DNA of 64,000 bases, taken from contig NZ_MSDU01000008.1 in the NCBI RefSeq assembly GCF_001936625.1, forward strand, positions 248,001 to 312,000. Direction: 5' to 3'. The notes under the pieces are model-generated. The model worked only from the letters and a program-made list of their open reading frames with translations. It ran no database searches and was not told the DNA's origin. Of this stretch, positions 20,393 to 29,142 are shown piece by piece. Every line of letters starts with the position of its first letter. Position 1 is the first letter of the stretch. A program made the position numbers and the translations under genes. The stretch comes from Domibacillus antri (GTDB lineage Bacteria > Bacillota > Bacilli > Bacillales > Domibacillaceae).

Positions 20393-20416
20393 TCCACACA
20401 CACCTCTTTTTTGCCG

Positions 20417-20446
20417 TAGTATGTGCAAGAGTGTAAAAGTTTATTC
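20417..20446 (-). promoter_or_regulatory. Candidate sigma-G/sigma-F promoter of gpr
   Basis: Minus strand GAATA (20446-20442), 18-base spacer, CATACTA (20423-20417). This fits the forespore consensus GHATR-N18-CATWMTA. B. subtilis gpr is transcribed in the forespore by sigma-F and sigma-G, so site and gene agree. Confidence 0.8.
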
Positions 20447-20464
20447 CTTTACACAGGATTGCTA

Positions 20465-20493
20465 TTGCATTTCTTTCATTCCTTTGTTAGAAT
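20465..20493 (+). promoter_or_regulatory. Sigma-A promoter of rpsT
   Basis: TTGCAT (20465-20470), 17-base spacer, TAGAAT (20488-20493), about 80 bases upstream of rpsT and divergent from the gpr promoter. Confidence 0.8.
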
Positions 20494-20572
20494 ATCACTT
20501 GTTCTTTACTTCAATAAATGAATGATAATCGGGTACGAATAAAACTTCGATCCATTTTAGGAGGTGACAGGA

Positions 20573-20827
20573 ATGCCAAATATTAAATCTGCCATCAAAC
20601 GCACAAAAACTGCACAAACTCGCACTGCCCGCAACGCGCACGTGAAATCAACAATGCGTACTGCTGTGAAAAAGTTCGAAACTGCAGTTGCTAATAACGA
20701 TGAAAACGCAAAAGACTTGCTTGTTGAAGCAGTCAGCAAGCTTGATAAAGCAGCAGCAAAAGGACTTATCCATAAAAATGCTGCCAACCGTCAAAAGAGC
20801 CGTCTTATGAAGAAGCTCGCTAACTAA
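20573..20827 (+). CDS. rpsT: 30S ribosomal protein S20
   Basis: Binds 16S rRNA at the base of the 30S body. The 84-residue product [12 protein letters not shown]... is full length, rich in Lys/Ala, and ends with the family motif [16 protein letters not shown]. The ATG at 20573 follows a near-perfect AGGAGGTGA site. It has its own promoter and a strong terminator. Confidence 0.98.
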   Translation: MPNIKSAIKRTKTAQTRTARNAHVKSTMRTAVKKFETAVANNDENAKDLLVEAVSKLDKAAAKGLIHKNAANRQKSRLMKKLAN

Positions 20828-20860
20828 TAAAAAAGTGTCCCTCCCGGACACTTTTTTATT
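20828..20860. terminator. Bidirectional terminator between rpsT and holA
   Basis: Perfect stem AAAAAGTGTCC / GGACACTTTTT with a five-base loop, T runs on both sides. It ends the convergent rpsT and holA transcripts. Confidence 0.92.
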
Positions 20861-21875
20861 TTGCCTTCATCATCGTCTGCAGACGGAAAAAGAACATTTC
20901 CATAATCATTTTTTTCTCCATCCCGCTGCTTTTCATTTCATAATCGCTTTCCGCCAGCAGCTGTATGATGGAAGCAAGCTGTGTCTCCGTAAAAGAACGG
21001 CTTTGCCCGGACGCGATCTTGACTCGAAACGGGTGAACTTTCAGCTGGCCGGCCATTTGCTGCTGTCCGTACCCTTTTTTCGAAAGCTCTTTCACCTGGT
21101 AAATGAGACGAAATTGGCCGGCGACAATGGCCAGAATTTTGAGCGGCTCTTCATTTAAACGGATTAAGTCATAGAAAATACGAAAAGCTTCCTGCCACCT
21201 GCCTGTGACAATTTGATCAACAAGCCGGAAAATATCACTTTCAAGCGTCCGTGCTGTCAGACTTGTGACATGTTCTTCTGTAATTTCTCCTCCTTCGCCC
21301 GCATAGAGAGCAAGTTTACCAATTTCCATAGCCAGTACCGACAAATTGAACCCGGCAATGTTTAACAGCTGGTGAACAGCGGATTCTCCAATGACCGCGC
21401 CCTCTTCGGCCGCCTTACTTTGAATCCATCCCGATAATTCTTTCTCTGCCGGCTTTTTTGCTTCTAAAATACCCGCTTGCTTTTTAATCAGTTTCGTTAT
21501 TTTTTTCCGTTCGTCCAATTTCTCAAAACGAGCCTGAAAGACGAGAATCGTAAATGGAGAAGGGTCCTGTAAATATTGCTCCAGCTTGATTAGATCATGA
21601 TCGATTTTTGATTTTTCCGCAGTGAAAAAAAGCGGATTTTGAATAAACACAAGCTTTCTATCTCCAAGAAAAGGCAATGTCTCTGCCTCTTCAATCGCGG
21701 CTTCAACCGGCACTTCCGTCATATCAAATGACGTTATATTCAACTCGGCATCCTCGCCGGCAATCGCTTTTTTCATTAACAGATGCCGCGCTTCTTCAAT
21801 AAAATACTGCTCCGGTCCGTACAGTAAATACAATGAACGAAACCGGCCGCTTTTTAATTCCTTTAGTACTTCCAT
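20856..21875 (-). CDS. holA: DNA polymerase III subunit delta
   Basis: Clamp-loader delta subunit that opens the beta clamp. The 339-residue product has the AAA+-like fold of the family: SLYLLYGPEQYFIEEA near the N terminus, ILVFQARFEKLDERKKITK, a NLSVLAMEIGKLALYAG block and the C-terminal RLNEEPLKILAIVAGQFRLI...KVHPFRVK. The ATG at 21875 has GGAG about nine bases upstream; further upstream ATGs at 21893 and beyond have weaker sites. Matches B. subtilis yqeN in place. Confidence 0.94.
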   Translation of the reverse strand: MEVLKELKSGRFRSLYLLYGPEQYFIEEARHLLMKKAIAGEDAELNITSFDMTEVPVEAAIEEAETLPFLGDRKLVFIQNPLFFTAEKSKIDHDLIKLEQYLQDPSPFTILVFQARFEKLDERKKITKLIKKQAGILEAKKPAEKELSGWIQSKAAEEGAVIGESAVHQLLNIAGFNLSVLAMEIGKLALYAGEGGEITEEHVTSLTARTLESDIFRLVDQIVTGRWQEAFRIFYDLIRLNEEPLKILAIVAGQFRLIYQVKELSKKGYGQQQMAGQLKVHPFRVKIASGQSRSFTETQLASIIQLLAESDYEMKSSGMEKKMIMEMFFFRLQTMMKAK

Positions 21876-22046
21876 AAGTTCGACTCCATTCATTTTATCT
21901 TTCTTCATTTTAGAAAAACAAACTTCATAACGCAAGGTACAGAAGAATTGTGAACATTTTTTGTACGGATGATTGGAAATACGCCGCAGAGTCTGGATTT
22001 TTCACTATTGATTGTCTATACTTAAAATGAAATAGGAGGGGTAACT

Positions 22047-22178
22047 GTGAACGAATTTGAAAAAAATGTACAATCTAAACGCAACGACGCGGTTGACTCT
22101 GGAGTAGGCTTTGTTGTCTCATTCGTCTTCTTCTCCGCAATGTTTGTCCTTGCCACTGTTATTCAGCTGGTTGGGTGA
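22047..22178 (+). CDS. yqzM: YqzM family small membrane protein
   Basis: A 43-residue protein starting MNEFEKNVQSKRNDAVDS, followed by one membrane helix to the end. This is the conserved YqzM family of Bacillus, found between holA and comEC; function unknown. It starts at GTG 22047 with AGGAGGGG seven bases before. A TATACT -10 box at 22017-22022 may be its promoter, although the -35 is weak. A terminator follows at 22191. Confidence 0.9.
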   Translation: MNEFEKNVQSKRNDAVDSGVGFVVSFVFFSAMFVLATVIQLVG

Positions 22179-22190
22179 TCGTGGTATGAA

Positions 22191-22221
22191 AGAACCTGCC
22201 TAAATCCGGGCGGGTTTTTTT
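22191..22221 (+). terminator. Terminator after yqzM
   Basis: Stem AACCTGCC / GGCGGGTT (one G-T pair) with an eight-base loop, then a T7 run on the plus strand, ending right at the comEC stop codon. Confidence 0.88.
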
Positions 22222-24511
22222 ATTTTGGCGGCAGCGCGCTCGAAATACTTCCCTTCCCTCCAATAAAAGTATACGTAATACTGCCATGCTGATCCGTTCT
22301 ATACACCTTTACCCCGGCTTTTGATAAATGTTCAAGCACTTCTTTATGCGGATGGCCGTACCGGTTATCGATACCCGCAGAAATGACCGCAAATTCCGGC
22401 CGAATGGCTTCGATAAAAGGCAATGATGTAGAAGTACGGCTGCCGTGATGACCGACTTTCAGCCAGTCAATATCAACGTTGTATTTTTTCTGAAATTCCT
22501 GCTCACCTGCTTCTTCAAAATCGCCCGTAAAAAGCCACTTTTTTCCCCCTATCGCCGCATATAGAACGAGTGAATCGTTATTGCCTTCATATTCGCGGTC
22601 ATCCGGCGCTAAAATTTGAAACATCGAACTCCCTACTCTCCATGTTTCTCCTTCCATTCCTTCACGCACGGTCATCTTTTTAGCGGCAGCCGCATTCAAT
22701 ATTTCTTTCATTACATCTTCACCTCCTGAACCCGGTGAAATTATCATTTCATCTGTGGGAATAGCAGAGAGAACTTCCGCTGCAGCACCTGCATGATCAT
22801 AATCAGCATGGGTCAAAATGAGTTTATCCAGCTCTGTCACTCCATTTCGTTTCAAAAAGGGAACAATCGTATCTTTCCCGACAGAAAAACCGCCTGATCG
22901 CGCCGCCCATGGCTCTTTTTCAAAAGAAAGGCGCCCCCCTGTATCTATTAAATAGGTTCCTTTCCCATAGGGCAGCCGAATGAAAATACTATCTCCCTGA
23001 CCAACATCGATAAATGTCACTTCTCCCTCTGCGGAAAACCGGTTCAATCCTATCGTGATTCCAAACAGCAAACCGCATAACACGAGACTGAATCGAACTT
23101 TTTTCGTCTTTTCCCATATTAAAAATGAAAGGATCGAGATGGCAGCAATCAGCACCATGATTTGACTATCAGGCTGTCCGGTAACGAGAACCGCCATCGG
23201 AATGTCCGCCATTTCCGCAGCGAAACGATTCATCATTTTCAGCAATATATTCGCTGAATCGGTCAGCAGATTCACAGGCAGGATAAATGAAAGGCTAAAG
23301 GCGGCGAGCAGTGCCGGCAGCATAACAACAGAGTAAAAAGGGACGAACAGCAGATTGGCGATCGGGGCAATGATCGATAACTCGGAAAAGTGATAAATCA
23401 ATATCGGCATCGCGGCCATTTGTGATAAAACAGAGACGGCAAGTGATAATTCAATAGCATTTCTGCACTGCTTTAATATGACACCGGCAGATAACACGAG
23501 CGCCCAAGTGACCACATAGGATAATTGAAAGCCCGCTTGAAACACTTGATACGGATTCAGGAGCAGCATGAGGAGAAACGCCGCTCCAAGCGCTGATGCC
23601 GGCTTAAGACGCACGTTTGAAGAAGCAGCAGCCATTATGGCACCCGTCATAAGACAGGCACGGACGACAGGCGGAGAGGCGCCGGTTAACAGCGCATAAA
23701 GGGGCAGTATGATTAAAATAATCATTCGAGCCTTTTCACGTGTAATACTGGCCCGAATGAGCATCCAAAAAAGCAATCCTGTCAGTAATGTCACATGCAG
23801 ACCTGAAATCGATAAAATGTGGATAATACCGAGCCGTTCATAATCTTCATTGACATCTTCATTACTCGACGTGCGATCACCAAATAAAAGCGCAGCCGCC
23901 GTGGAATTAAGCGGTTCCGGAAACTGTTTATGAATTCGCTCTAGTGCGGCAATGCGCCACCTGGCCGGCGCATAACGGAGGGAATCATTCATGATGCATG
24001 CATCACTGGAGATGGATTCAGGGGTCAAAATAAAGAACGTGTGAACAGTGGATAAATAAGCCCGGTAATTAAATTCGCCTTTATTGCGGGCTTCGTTCGG
24101 CTTTTCTGACTGTGCCTTGATCCGGCATGTTAAACCAGGAGATATCATGGAGGAGAGCTGCTGTTTTTCTTCCTTCGATTTCAGCCGGTACGACAGGCGC
24201 AGCTTTTCACCGGTCTGCACCTCTTTTACACCGGCACTTAGCCAGTCGCCATCTATCTTCACATCATCGGAAAAGATAACCGTCCATTCCGATTCTTCAC
24301 CGGTGAAGTTTGAGGCATGACGCGCTTCATGAAACATGGCAGCTGCGTAAAATAGAAGCAGTGCACCGGTCATAAGAAGGCGGTCACGCCGGCCGGCGCC
24401 AATCCATAGTATAAAAGTCAATACAAACGAAAACATTGCGATCAGCACCGGTGTATGCAGCACAAATAAGCTTGACGCAAGTGCTGCAGCACCGATCCGA
24501 AGAGACGCCAT
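22220..24511 (-). CDS. comEC: Competence DNA-uptake channel protein ComEC
   Basis: Polytopic membrane protein forming the channel for transformation DNA. The 763-residue product has an N-terminal extracellular OB-type domain after two membrane segments, the Competence domain with SISGLHVTLLTGLLFW and SPPVVRACLMTG and about nine helices, and a C-terminal metallo-beta-lactamase domain with VGQGDSIFI, THADYDHAGA and KVGHHGSRTSTS. AAAGGATG precedes the ATG. Complete length (B. subtilis 776). Third gene of comEA-comEB-comEC. Confidence 0.96.
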   Translation of the reverse strand: MASLRIGAAALASSLFVLHTPVLIAMFSFVLTFILWIGAGRRDRLLMTGALLLFYAAAMFHEARHASNFTGEESEWTVIFSDDVKIDGDWLSAGVKEVQTGEKLRLSYRLKSKEEKQQLSSMISPGLTCRIKAQSEKPNEARNKGEFNYRAYLSTVHTFFILTPESISSDACIMNDSLRYAPARWRIAALERIHKQFPEPLNSTAAALLFGDRTSSNEDVNEDYERLGIIHILSISGLHVTLLTGLLFWMLIRASITREKARMIILIILPLYALLTGASPPVVRACLMTGAIMAAASSNVRLKPASALGAAFLLMLLLNPYQVFQAGFQLSYVVTWALVLSAGVILKQCRNAIELSLAVSVLSQMAAMPILIYHFSELSIIAPIANLLFVPFYSVVMLPALLAAFSLSFILPVNLLTDSANILLKMMNRFAAEMADIPMAVLVTGQPDSQIMVLIAAISILSFLIWEKTKKVRFSLVLCGLLFGITIGLNRFSAEGEVTFIDVGQGDSIFIRLPYGKGTYLIDTGGRLSFEKEPWAARSGGFSVGKDTIVPFLKRNGVTELDKLILTHADYDHAGAAAEVLSAIPTDEMIISPGSGGEDVMKEILNAAAAKKMTVREGMEGETWRVGSSMFQILAPDDREYEGNNDSLVLYAAIGGKKWLFTGDFEEAGEQEFQKKYNVDIDWLKVGHHGSRTSTSLPFIEAIRPEFAVISAGIDNRYGHPHKEVLEHLSKAGVKVYRTDQHGSITYTFIGGKGSISSALPPK

Positions 24512-24527
24512 TTACACCATCCTTTCG

Positions 24528-24944
24528 TTAAGAAGAAGGTACATGCATCACATCAATATCTTTTAAAAAGTAACTGTTCCATTTATTCGGATAAGCGTTG
24601 CGATAGACAATTCGCGCAACACCAGCCTGTGCCAATGTTTTTGCACAATTTTCACACGGTTCATGTGTCACATAAGCTGATGCTCCTTTCAGCTTATCGC
24701 GCTCGGCATGAAGCACCGCATTTAGTTCCGCGTGCAGACAGCGTATACAGCGGCCTTGATCCGACAATAAGCAGCCCGCTTCATCACAATGTTCGTGCCC
24801 GTGAATCGAGCCGTTATAGCCTGTTGACACAATGTGTTTATCTTTCACAATGACACATCCGACATTTAATCGGTTGCATGTCGACCGCGTCGCTACTACT
24901 TCCGCAATATTTAAAAAATAATCATCCCAGCTTTTTCTTTCCAT
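24528..24944 (-). CDS. comEB: ComE operon protein 2, dCMP deaminase family
   Basis: Zinc-dependent deoxycytidylate deaminase encoded in the comE operon; not needed for DNA uptake itself. The 138-residue product has both zinc motifs, CHAELNAVLHA (His and catalytic Glu) and PCENC, plus a GYNGSIHGHEHC segment. It is shorter than the 189-residue B. subtilis protein, ending soon after the catalytic domain. The ATG at 24944 has GAGGA before a T-rich spacer; the frame is open 12 codons further up. Confidence 0.94.
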   Translation of the reverse strand: MERKSWDDYFLNIAEVVATRSTCNRLNVGCVIVKDKHIVSTGYNGSIHGHEHCDEAGCLLSDQGRCIRCLHAELNAVLHAERDKLKGASAYVTHEPCENCAKTLAQAGVARIVYRNAYPNKWNSYFLKDIDVMHVPSS

Positions 24945-25031
24945 AAAAAAATCCTCTTTTCTGTCCATCCCGATCCACACCGGTTTTTGTTTTAGTTTAT
25001 CGGCATCATCCGTAATCCGTCAAATGGATTT

Positions 25032-25661
25032 TTACTTTACGGTAATGAGCGGTTCGAGCTTTTCAAACGTTTTATCACCGATTCCGGACACGTTTTTTAA
25101 ATCTTCTGAGGCCGCAAAGGGTCCATCTGTTTCCCGGTAATCGATGATCGCCTTTGCTTTCGCTTCGCCGATACCCGGCAATTCCTGTAAGCGGGATACA
25201 TCCGCTGTATTTATATTAATCAGTGGACTTTGTTCCTCTCCGCCGGACATGGCCCGTCCGCTCCCTCCCGGTGCAGCGGAAGCAATGACAGGCGGTGTTT
25301 CTTCTCCTTTAGCCGGTACGTAAATAACCATTTCATCCTGCACTTTTTGCGCCAGATTCACTGCTGCCGGGTCTGCTGATTCCGTCAAACCGCCCGCTTT
25401 ATTGATGGCATCGTTTACCCGGTTATCACTTGTCATCAAATAAATGCCCGGCATCTCCACTGCTCCTTTTACATCAACAGCTACTTCAACAGGCACAATT
25501 TCTGCTGGCACCTCCTCTTCCGCTTTCATGACAACGGCTTCTTCAATTGGCACAGGTGCAGGCGGTACCGCTTCTTCTTCTGTCAAGCCGTACAGCCAGA
25601 ATAGGAGAACAGCCAAAACGCCGCCTGCCGGAATTTTATACTTGTCAATCAACTCTTTCAT
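25032..25661 (-). CDS. comEA: Competence DNA receptor ComEA
   Basis: Membrane-anchored receptor that binds double-stranded DNA at the cell surface. The 209-residue product has an N-terminal membrane helix (about residues 12-26), an acidic spacer, an SLBB domain (VDVKGAVEMPGIYLM, then RVNDAINKAGG), a Gly/Ser linker and a C-terminal helix-hairpin-helix pair (NINTADVSRLQELPGIGEAK and DLKNVSGIGDKTFEKL). GGAGG lies 13 bases from the ATG, a wide spacing. First gene of the comE operon, divergent from comER. Confidence 0.95.
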   Translation of the reverse strand: MKELIDKYKIPAGGVLAVLLFWLYGLTEEEAVPPAPVPIEEAVVMKAEEEVPAEIVPVEVAVDVKGAVEMPGIYLMTSDNRVNDAINKAGGLTESADPAAVNLAQKVQDEMVIYVPAKGEETPPVIASAAPGGSGRAMSGGEEQSPLININTADVSRLQELPGIGEAKAKAIIDYRETDGPFAASEDLKNVSGIGDKTFEKLEPLITVK

Positions 25662-25747
25662 ATTTATTAATCATCCTCCGCTTCGGTTGGAATAATTGTT
25701 TTTTTCATACGTACAGTTAAAAGATGAACAGGAAAGGAGAATGCAAT

Positions 25748-26590
25748 ATGAACATCGGTATCATCGGAACAGGAAGTATTGGTACTGTGTTGACCGAATC
25801 ATTTATCGGTTCTAAGGCCTTACCGCCTGAAAATATTTATGTTTACAATCGTACGCATGAAAAAGCACTTCTGCTGCAAAAATCGTTTCCGGGCATTCAC
25901 GTTTGTGAAAATATAGAAGAAACCACTGAACAAGCCTGCTTGCTGTTCGTTTCTGTCCGTCAACCTGATTTAAAACCGCTTCTCGAGTTCCTTTCACAAT
26001 ACGTTTCGGTTTATCATTGCGTAATATCAACGGCAAGTGCCGTATCCACTGCACAGATGGAATCCGTTCTTCCTTGTTCATGTGCCCGTGTGATTCCTTC
26101 TGTCACAAATACAATTTCTGCAGGCGGGATTCTCTATTCTTTTGGCGAATCATGCGGAATAGACTGGAAGAATGAAGTGGGACGGCTTCTCGATAAAATA
26201 GCAGGGACGGCATTTGAAACGAACGACGAGACCATTCGGGCGGCCTCTGATTTAACAGGATGCGGTCCGGCGTTTTTCTCCAAAATGGCCAAAATGTACG
26301 CTGATGAAACGATCAAGTATGGACTGACCGATGAACAGGCAGAAAAAATGGCGGTGCAAATGATGATTGGTCTTGGAGAAATGTTAAAAACGGATGGATG
26401 GTCACTGGAGACATTGACACAACGGACTGCCGCAAAAGGGGGTGTAACCTGCCGCGGAATTTCGGTCATTGAAGAGCATGCAGGGGACTTGTTTTCATTG
26501 CTTTGCAGGATGACGCAGCAAAAAGCGGCGGAAGACAGAAAAGAGGCCTCTGCCATATTTGGCATTAATGAATCATTTCGACAGGACTAA
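25748..26590 (+). CDS. comER: Late competence protein ComER (pyrroline-5-carboxylate reductase family)
   Basis: ProC-like oxidoreductase, divergent from comEA; its substrate is not established and it is linked to sporulation and biofilm entry in some Bacillus. The 280-residue product has an N-terminal NAD(P)-binding fold (MNIGIIGTGSIGT) and the P5CR C-terminal segment (LTGCGPAFF, TLTQRTAAKGGVTCRGI). The ATG at 25748 has AAAGGAGA nine bases upstream. In the 86-base gap to comEA no clear ComK box was recognised. Confidence 0.92.
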   Translation: MNIGIIGTGSIGTVLTESFIGSKALPPENIYVYNRTHEKALLLQKSFPGIHVCENIEETTEQACLLFVSVRQPDLKPLLEFLSQYVSVYHCVISTASAVSTAQMESVLPCSCARVIPSVTNTISAGGILYSFGESCGIDWKNEVGRLLDKIAGTAFETNDETIRAASDLTGCGPAFFSKMAKMYADETIKYGLTDEQAEKMAVQMMIGLGEMLKTDGWSLETLTQRTAAKGGVTCRGISVIEEHAGDLFSLLCRMTQQKAAEDRKEASAIFGINESFRQD

Positions 26591-26626
26591 CAAAATTCCT
26601 GCTGCTTTACAAAATCTTTACAAAAG

Positions 26627-26659
26627 AAAAAAGAGCGGCTTTTTTCAGCTGCTCTTTTT
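26627..26659. terminator. Bidirectional terminator between comER and yqeM
   Basis: Stem AAAAAGAGCGGC / GCTGCTCTTTTT with T runs in both directions; overlaps the end of yqeM (26645). Confidence 0.88.
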
Positions 26660-27376
26660 CGCTTTGAAAAATATTCGTTCCGTGTTCTCAGATGGAGCCT
26701 GTTTTGTAAAATCAGCGGTGATGCCTTCAATCGTGAAGCCTGTTTCTACCAGCCACTGTTTATACAGTTCAGGCGGGAATGTACGCTGATGATGAAGTTC
26801 ATCGAATCGTTCATATAACCCGTTATCCGTCTGAACAAAAAAAGTCAGTTCGTGTTCCACACTGTCCGGTTCTGCACCGGGAAACGCATTCCATATAAAC
26901 GAAATGTCCGCACCGGCATCAGCAAATGTCTGCTCCTGAAACACGTGGTTTATTTTATACGTGGAATGAACATCAAATAAAAATAAACCGTCTTCCTCCA
27001 GATGATTGTAAACCGACTGAAAGGTCTTTTTTACATCCTCTTCCGTTCGCAGATAATTAAGCGCATCACAAAAAATAACAGCCGTTTGAAACATCCCTAC
27101 CCCTTCAAGCTCTCTCATATCCTGCTGAAACAGCGGGATATCCAGCTTCAGCGCATCCGCTTTTTCACGGGCAACCGCCAGCATCTCGTCAGACAGATCA
27201 ATGCCTGTCACATCGTATCCGGCTTGGGCAAAGCGCACTGCAAGTTCACCAGTTCCGCATCCGATATCAAGCAGCCGGCCAATTCTTGTTTCTGAACGTA
27301 AAATTTCCGTCCATTCCTCGTACGGAGCGTCCTGCATAAGGGCATCATACACAGACGCAAACCGGTTGTAACTCAT
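26645..27376 (-). CDS. yqeM: YqeM class I SAM-dependent methyltransferase
   Basis: Predicted methyltransferase of unknown substrate, conserved after rsfS in Bacillus. The 243-residue product has SAM motif I LLDIGCGTGELAVRF, VTGIDLSDEML, and VIFCDALNYL, then DFTKQAPSENTERIFFKAKK. The ATG at 27376 overlaps the rsfS stop (ATGA), so translation is coupled; the ribosome site is weak. Confidence 0.92.
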   Translation of the reverse strand: MSYNRFASVYDALMQDAPYEEWTEILRSETRIGRLLDIGCGTGELAVRFAQAGYDVTGIDLSDEMLAVAREKADALKLDIPLFQQDMRELEGVGMFQTAVIFCDALNYLRTEEDVKKTFQSVYNHLEEDGLFLFDVHSTYKINHVFQEQTFADAGADISFIWNAFPGAEPDSVEHELTFFVQTDNGLYERFDELHHQRTFPPELYKQWLVETGFTIEGITADFTKQAPSENTERIFFKAKKSS

Positions 27377-27723
27377 GATGTCAACACATCGACATGCGGT
27401 GCATCGCCCCAAAGACGTTCCAAATTGTAATAAATGCGCTCATCACGATGGAAAACATGAACAACCACATCGCCAATATCAATTAGTACCCAGCGGGCTT
27501 CGTCAAACCCTTCCATACGTTTAATGTCCGCACCGAGTTCTTCTGCTTTTTCTTTTACTTCACGTGCTATTGCCTGTACTTGTTTATCGGAGTTACCGTG
27601 GCAAATAACGAAGTAATCAGCCACCGGGGAAATGCCGTTCATATCAAGGGCGGTAATATTCTCCGCACGCTTATCATCCGCCGCTTTCGTCACTGCATGT
27701 AAAATCGTTTGTTGTTCTGTCAA
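27373..27723 (-). CDS. rsfS: Ribosomal silencing factor RsfS
   Basis: Binds L14 on the 50S subunit and blocks subunit joining when nutrients are scarce. The 116-residue product has the signature DYFVICHGNSDKQVQAIA and RMEGFDEARWVLIDIGDVVV, followed by the Tyr/Leu-rich end NLERLWGDAP. The start is TTG at 27723 with GGAGA ten bases before it; yqeK stops one base upstream. Usual family length. Confidence 0.96.
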   Translation of the reverse strand: MTEQQTILHAVTKAADDKRAENITALDMNGISPVADYFVICHGNSDKQVQAIAREVKEKAEELGADIKRMEGFDEARWVLIDIGDVVVHVFHRDERIYYNLERLWGDAPHVDVLTS

Positions 27724-28293
27724 TTAAACATCTTCTCCATTCTGAATAAGATCATTATACGTATCCATTGTTGCCGGAAACACCGGCTGCCGTTTACTCA
27801 TTAAAAAGAAAATGGTATTTTTCACAGCCGTAAGAACCGCATCATCCAAATGATGGGCTGCGATCCCCCGCACATCATCCACTCCGGGGAAACGGCGGCC
27901 TGGTTCGATGTAGTCGGCCAGATACACAATTTTTTCAAGCAAAGTCATTTTCGGACGGCCCGTCGTATGCCAGCGAATGGCTGCCAGGATTTCTTCATCC
28001 GTGATGCCCACTTCTCTTTGAACGAGCAGCGCTCCAACCGGCGCATGCCACAGTTCATGATGAAATTGCAGGAGCCGCTCATCCATTTGTTCATCAATGA
28101 TTAATTGCTTCATTTCTTCTTTCGGACGAAACTTGGCGTAATCATGAAAAATAGCCGCCAGTTCTGCTTTTTTTACATCTGCACCATATGTTTCAGCAAG
28201 ATGAACAGCAGTCTCCATGACGCCCAGTGTATGCTCATACCGTTTGTCAGTCAGATGTTTCTTCACTATTTGAAGTGCATCATTCCGCTCCAT
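27724..28293 (-). CDS. yqeK: HD-domain Ap4A hydrolase YqeK
   Basis: Symmetrical diadenosine tetraphosphatase of the HD superfamily. The 189-residue product has the HD pair IFHDYAKFRP with upstream His in RYEHTLGVM, plus the motifs HAPVGALLVQ and RWHTTGRPKMTLLEKIVYLADYI that bind metal. The ATG at 28293 has AAAGGAG about 10 bases upstream; one three codons earlier sits too close to it. It overlaps nadD by 14 bases. Confidence 0.95.
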   Translation of the reverse strand: MERNDALQIVKKHLTDKRYEHTLGVMETAVHLAETYGADVKKAELAAIFHDYAKFRPKEEMKQLIIDEQMDERLLQFHHELWHAPVGALLVQREVGITDEEILAAIRWHTTGRPKMTLLEKIVYLADYIEPGRRFPGVDDVRGIAAHHLDDAVLTAVKNTIFFLMSKRQPVFPATMDTYNDLIQNGEDV

Positions 28294-28852
28294 AGAGTCC
28301 ATTCTCCTTTATATAACGAATGACACCGTCCGGCAATAAATATAAGAGCGGTTCCCCATGCGCTGCTTTTTTGCGAAGGACAGTAGATGACAAATGAATT
28401 TCCGGGGTTTCAATCAGCATCACCGGATAGGGAGTGTCCGTCGAATAACCGGGACGTTTCACTCCAACAAAGGTGATAAGCTTCATCAGTTCATCTATTT
28501 CATGCCACTTTGGCAAATATTCGATCATGTCCGCGCCAATAATAAAATAAAAAGACGTATCCGGTTCTTTGTGTATTAATTCCCGCATCGTATCAATTGT
28601 ATAGGAAGTTCCGGATCGATTCATTTCGATCGTTTCCAACAGGAATGAATCGTTTCCTTCTATCGCCAGTTCAGTCATACGCCGGCGGGACTCATCACTC
28701 ACATTGCCATCCAGTTTTTTATGCGGCGGGACGGCATTTGGCATAAACCTTACTTCATCAAGCTTTAACGCATAAAGCACTTCGTTCGCCATAATTAAAT
28801 GTCCGACATGAGGGGGGTTAAATGTGCCGCCCAGTATGCCGACTTTTCTCAT
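28280..28852 (-). CDS. nadD: Nicotinate-nucleotide adenylyltransferase
   Basis: Makes nicotinate adenine dinucleotide from NaMN and ATP in NAD synthesis. The 190-residue protein has the nucleotidyltransferase motif GGTFNPPHVGHL with HxGH, the FIIGADMIEYLPKW block and the SSTVLRKKAAHGE motif near the C terminus. The start ATG overlaps the yhbY stop (ATGA), so expression is coupled. Confidence 0.97.
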   Translation of the reverse strand: MRKVGILGGTFNPPHVGHLIMANEVLYALKLDEVRFMPNAVPPHKKLDGNVSDESRRRMTELAIEGNDSFLLETIEMNRSGTSYTIDTMRELIHKEPDTSFYFIIGADMIEYLPKWHEIDELMKLITFVGVKRPGYSTDTPYPVMLIETPEIHLSSTVLRKKAAHGEPLLYLLPDGVIRYIKENGLYGAE

Positions 28853-29142
28853 CTCGGCAGCACAATTTTTTTATTTTCTTTTGATTCCTTATAAAGGACA
28901 ACAGTGTGGCCGATCAGCTGTACAAGCTCTGCTTTTGCCCCTTTTGCCAGTGCTTCCGCCACCTCGTGTTTATCATCCTCATTATTTTGCAAAATACTCA
29001 CTTTAATCAATTCACGCACTTCAAGCGCTTCAGCAATTTGCGTTGTCATATTCTCATTGACGCCTCCTTTGCCTACTTGAAATATCGGTGTCAAATGATG
29101 CGCTTCCGCTCGTAAAAATCGTTTTTGTTTTCCTGTCAGCAT
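28849..29142 (-). CDS. yhbY: Ribosome assembly RNA-binding protein YhbY (YqeI)
   Basis: Small CRM-domain RNA-binding protein linked to 50S precursor assembly. The 97-residue product begins MLTGKQKRFLRAEAHHLTPI and has the CRM core FQVGKGG and KAELVQLIGHTVVLYK. The ATG at 29142 follows GGAGG and lies 7 bases inside the end of aroE; the frame upstream of it is the aroE shadow. Confidence 0.95.
   Translation of the reverse strand: MLTGKQKRFLRAEAHHLTPIFQVGKGGVNENMTTQIAEALEVRELIKVSILQNNEDDKHEVAEALAKGAKAELVQLIGHTVVLYKESKENKKIVLPR

Noticed and set aside
25662-25747. ComK boxes between comEA and comER
   Set aside because: A/T-rich runs are present, but no pair of AAAA-N5-TTTT motifs with the right spacing could be defined.
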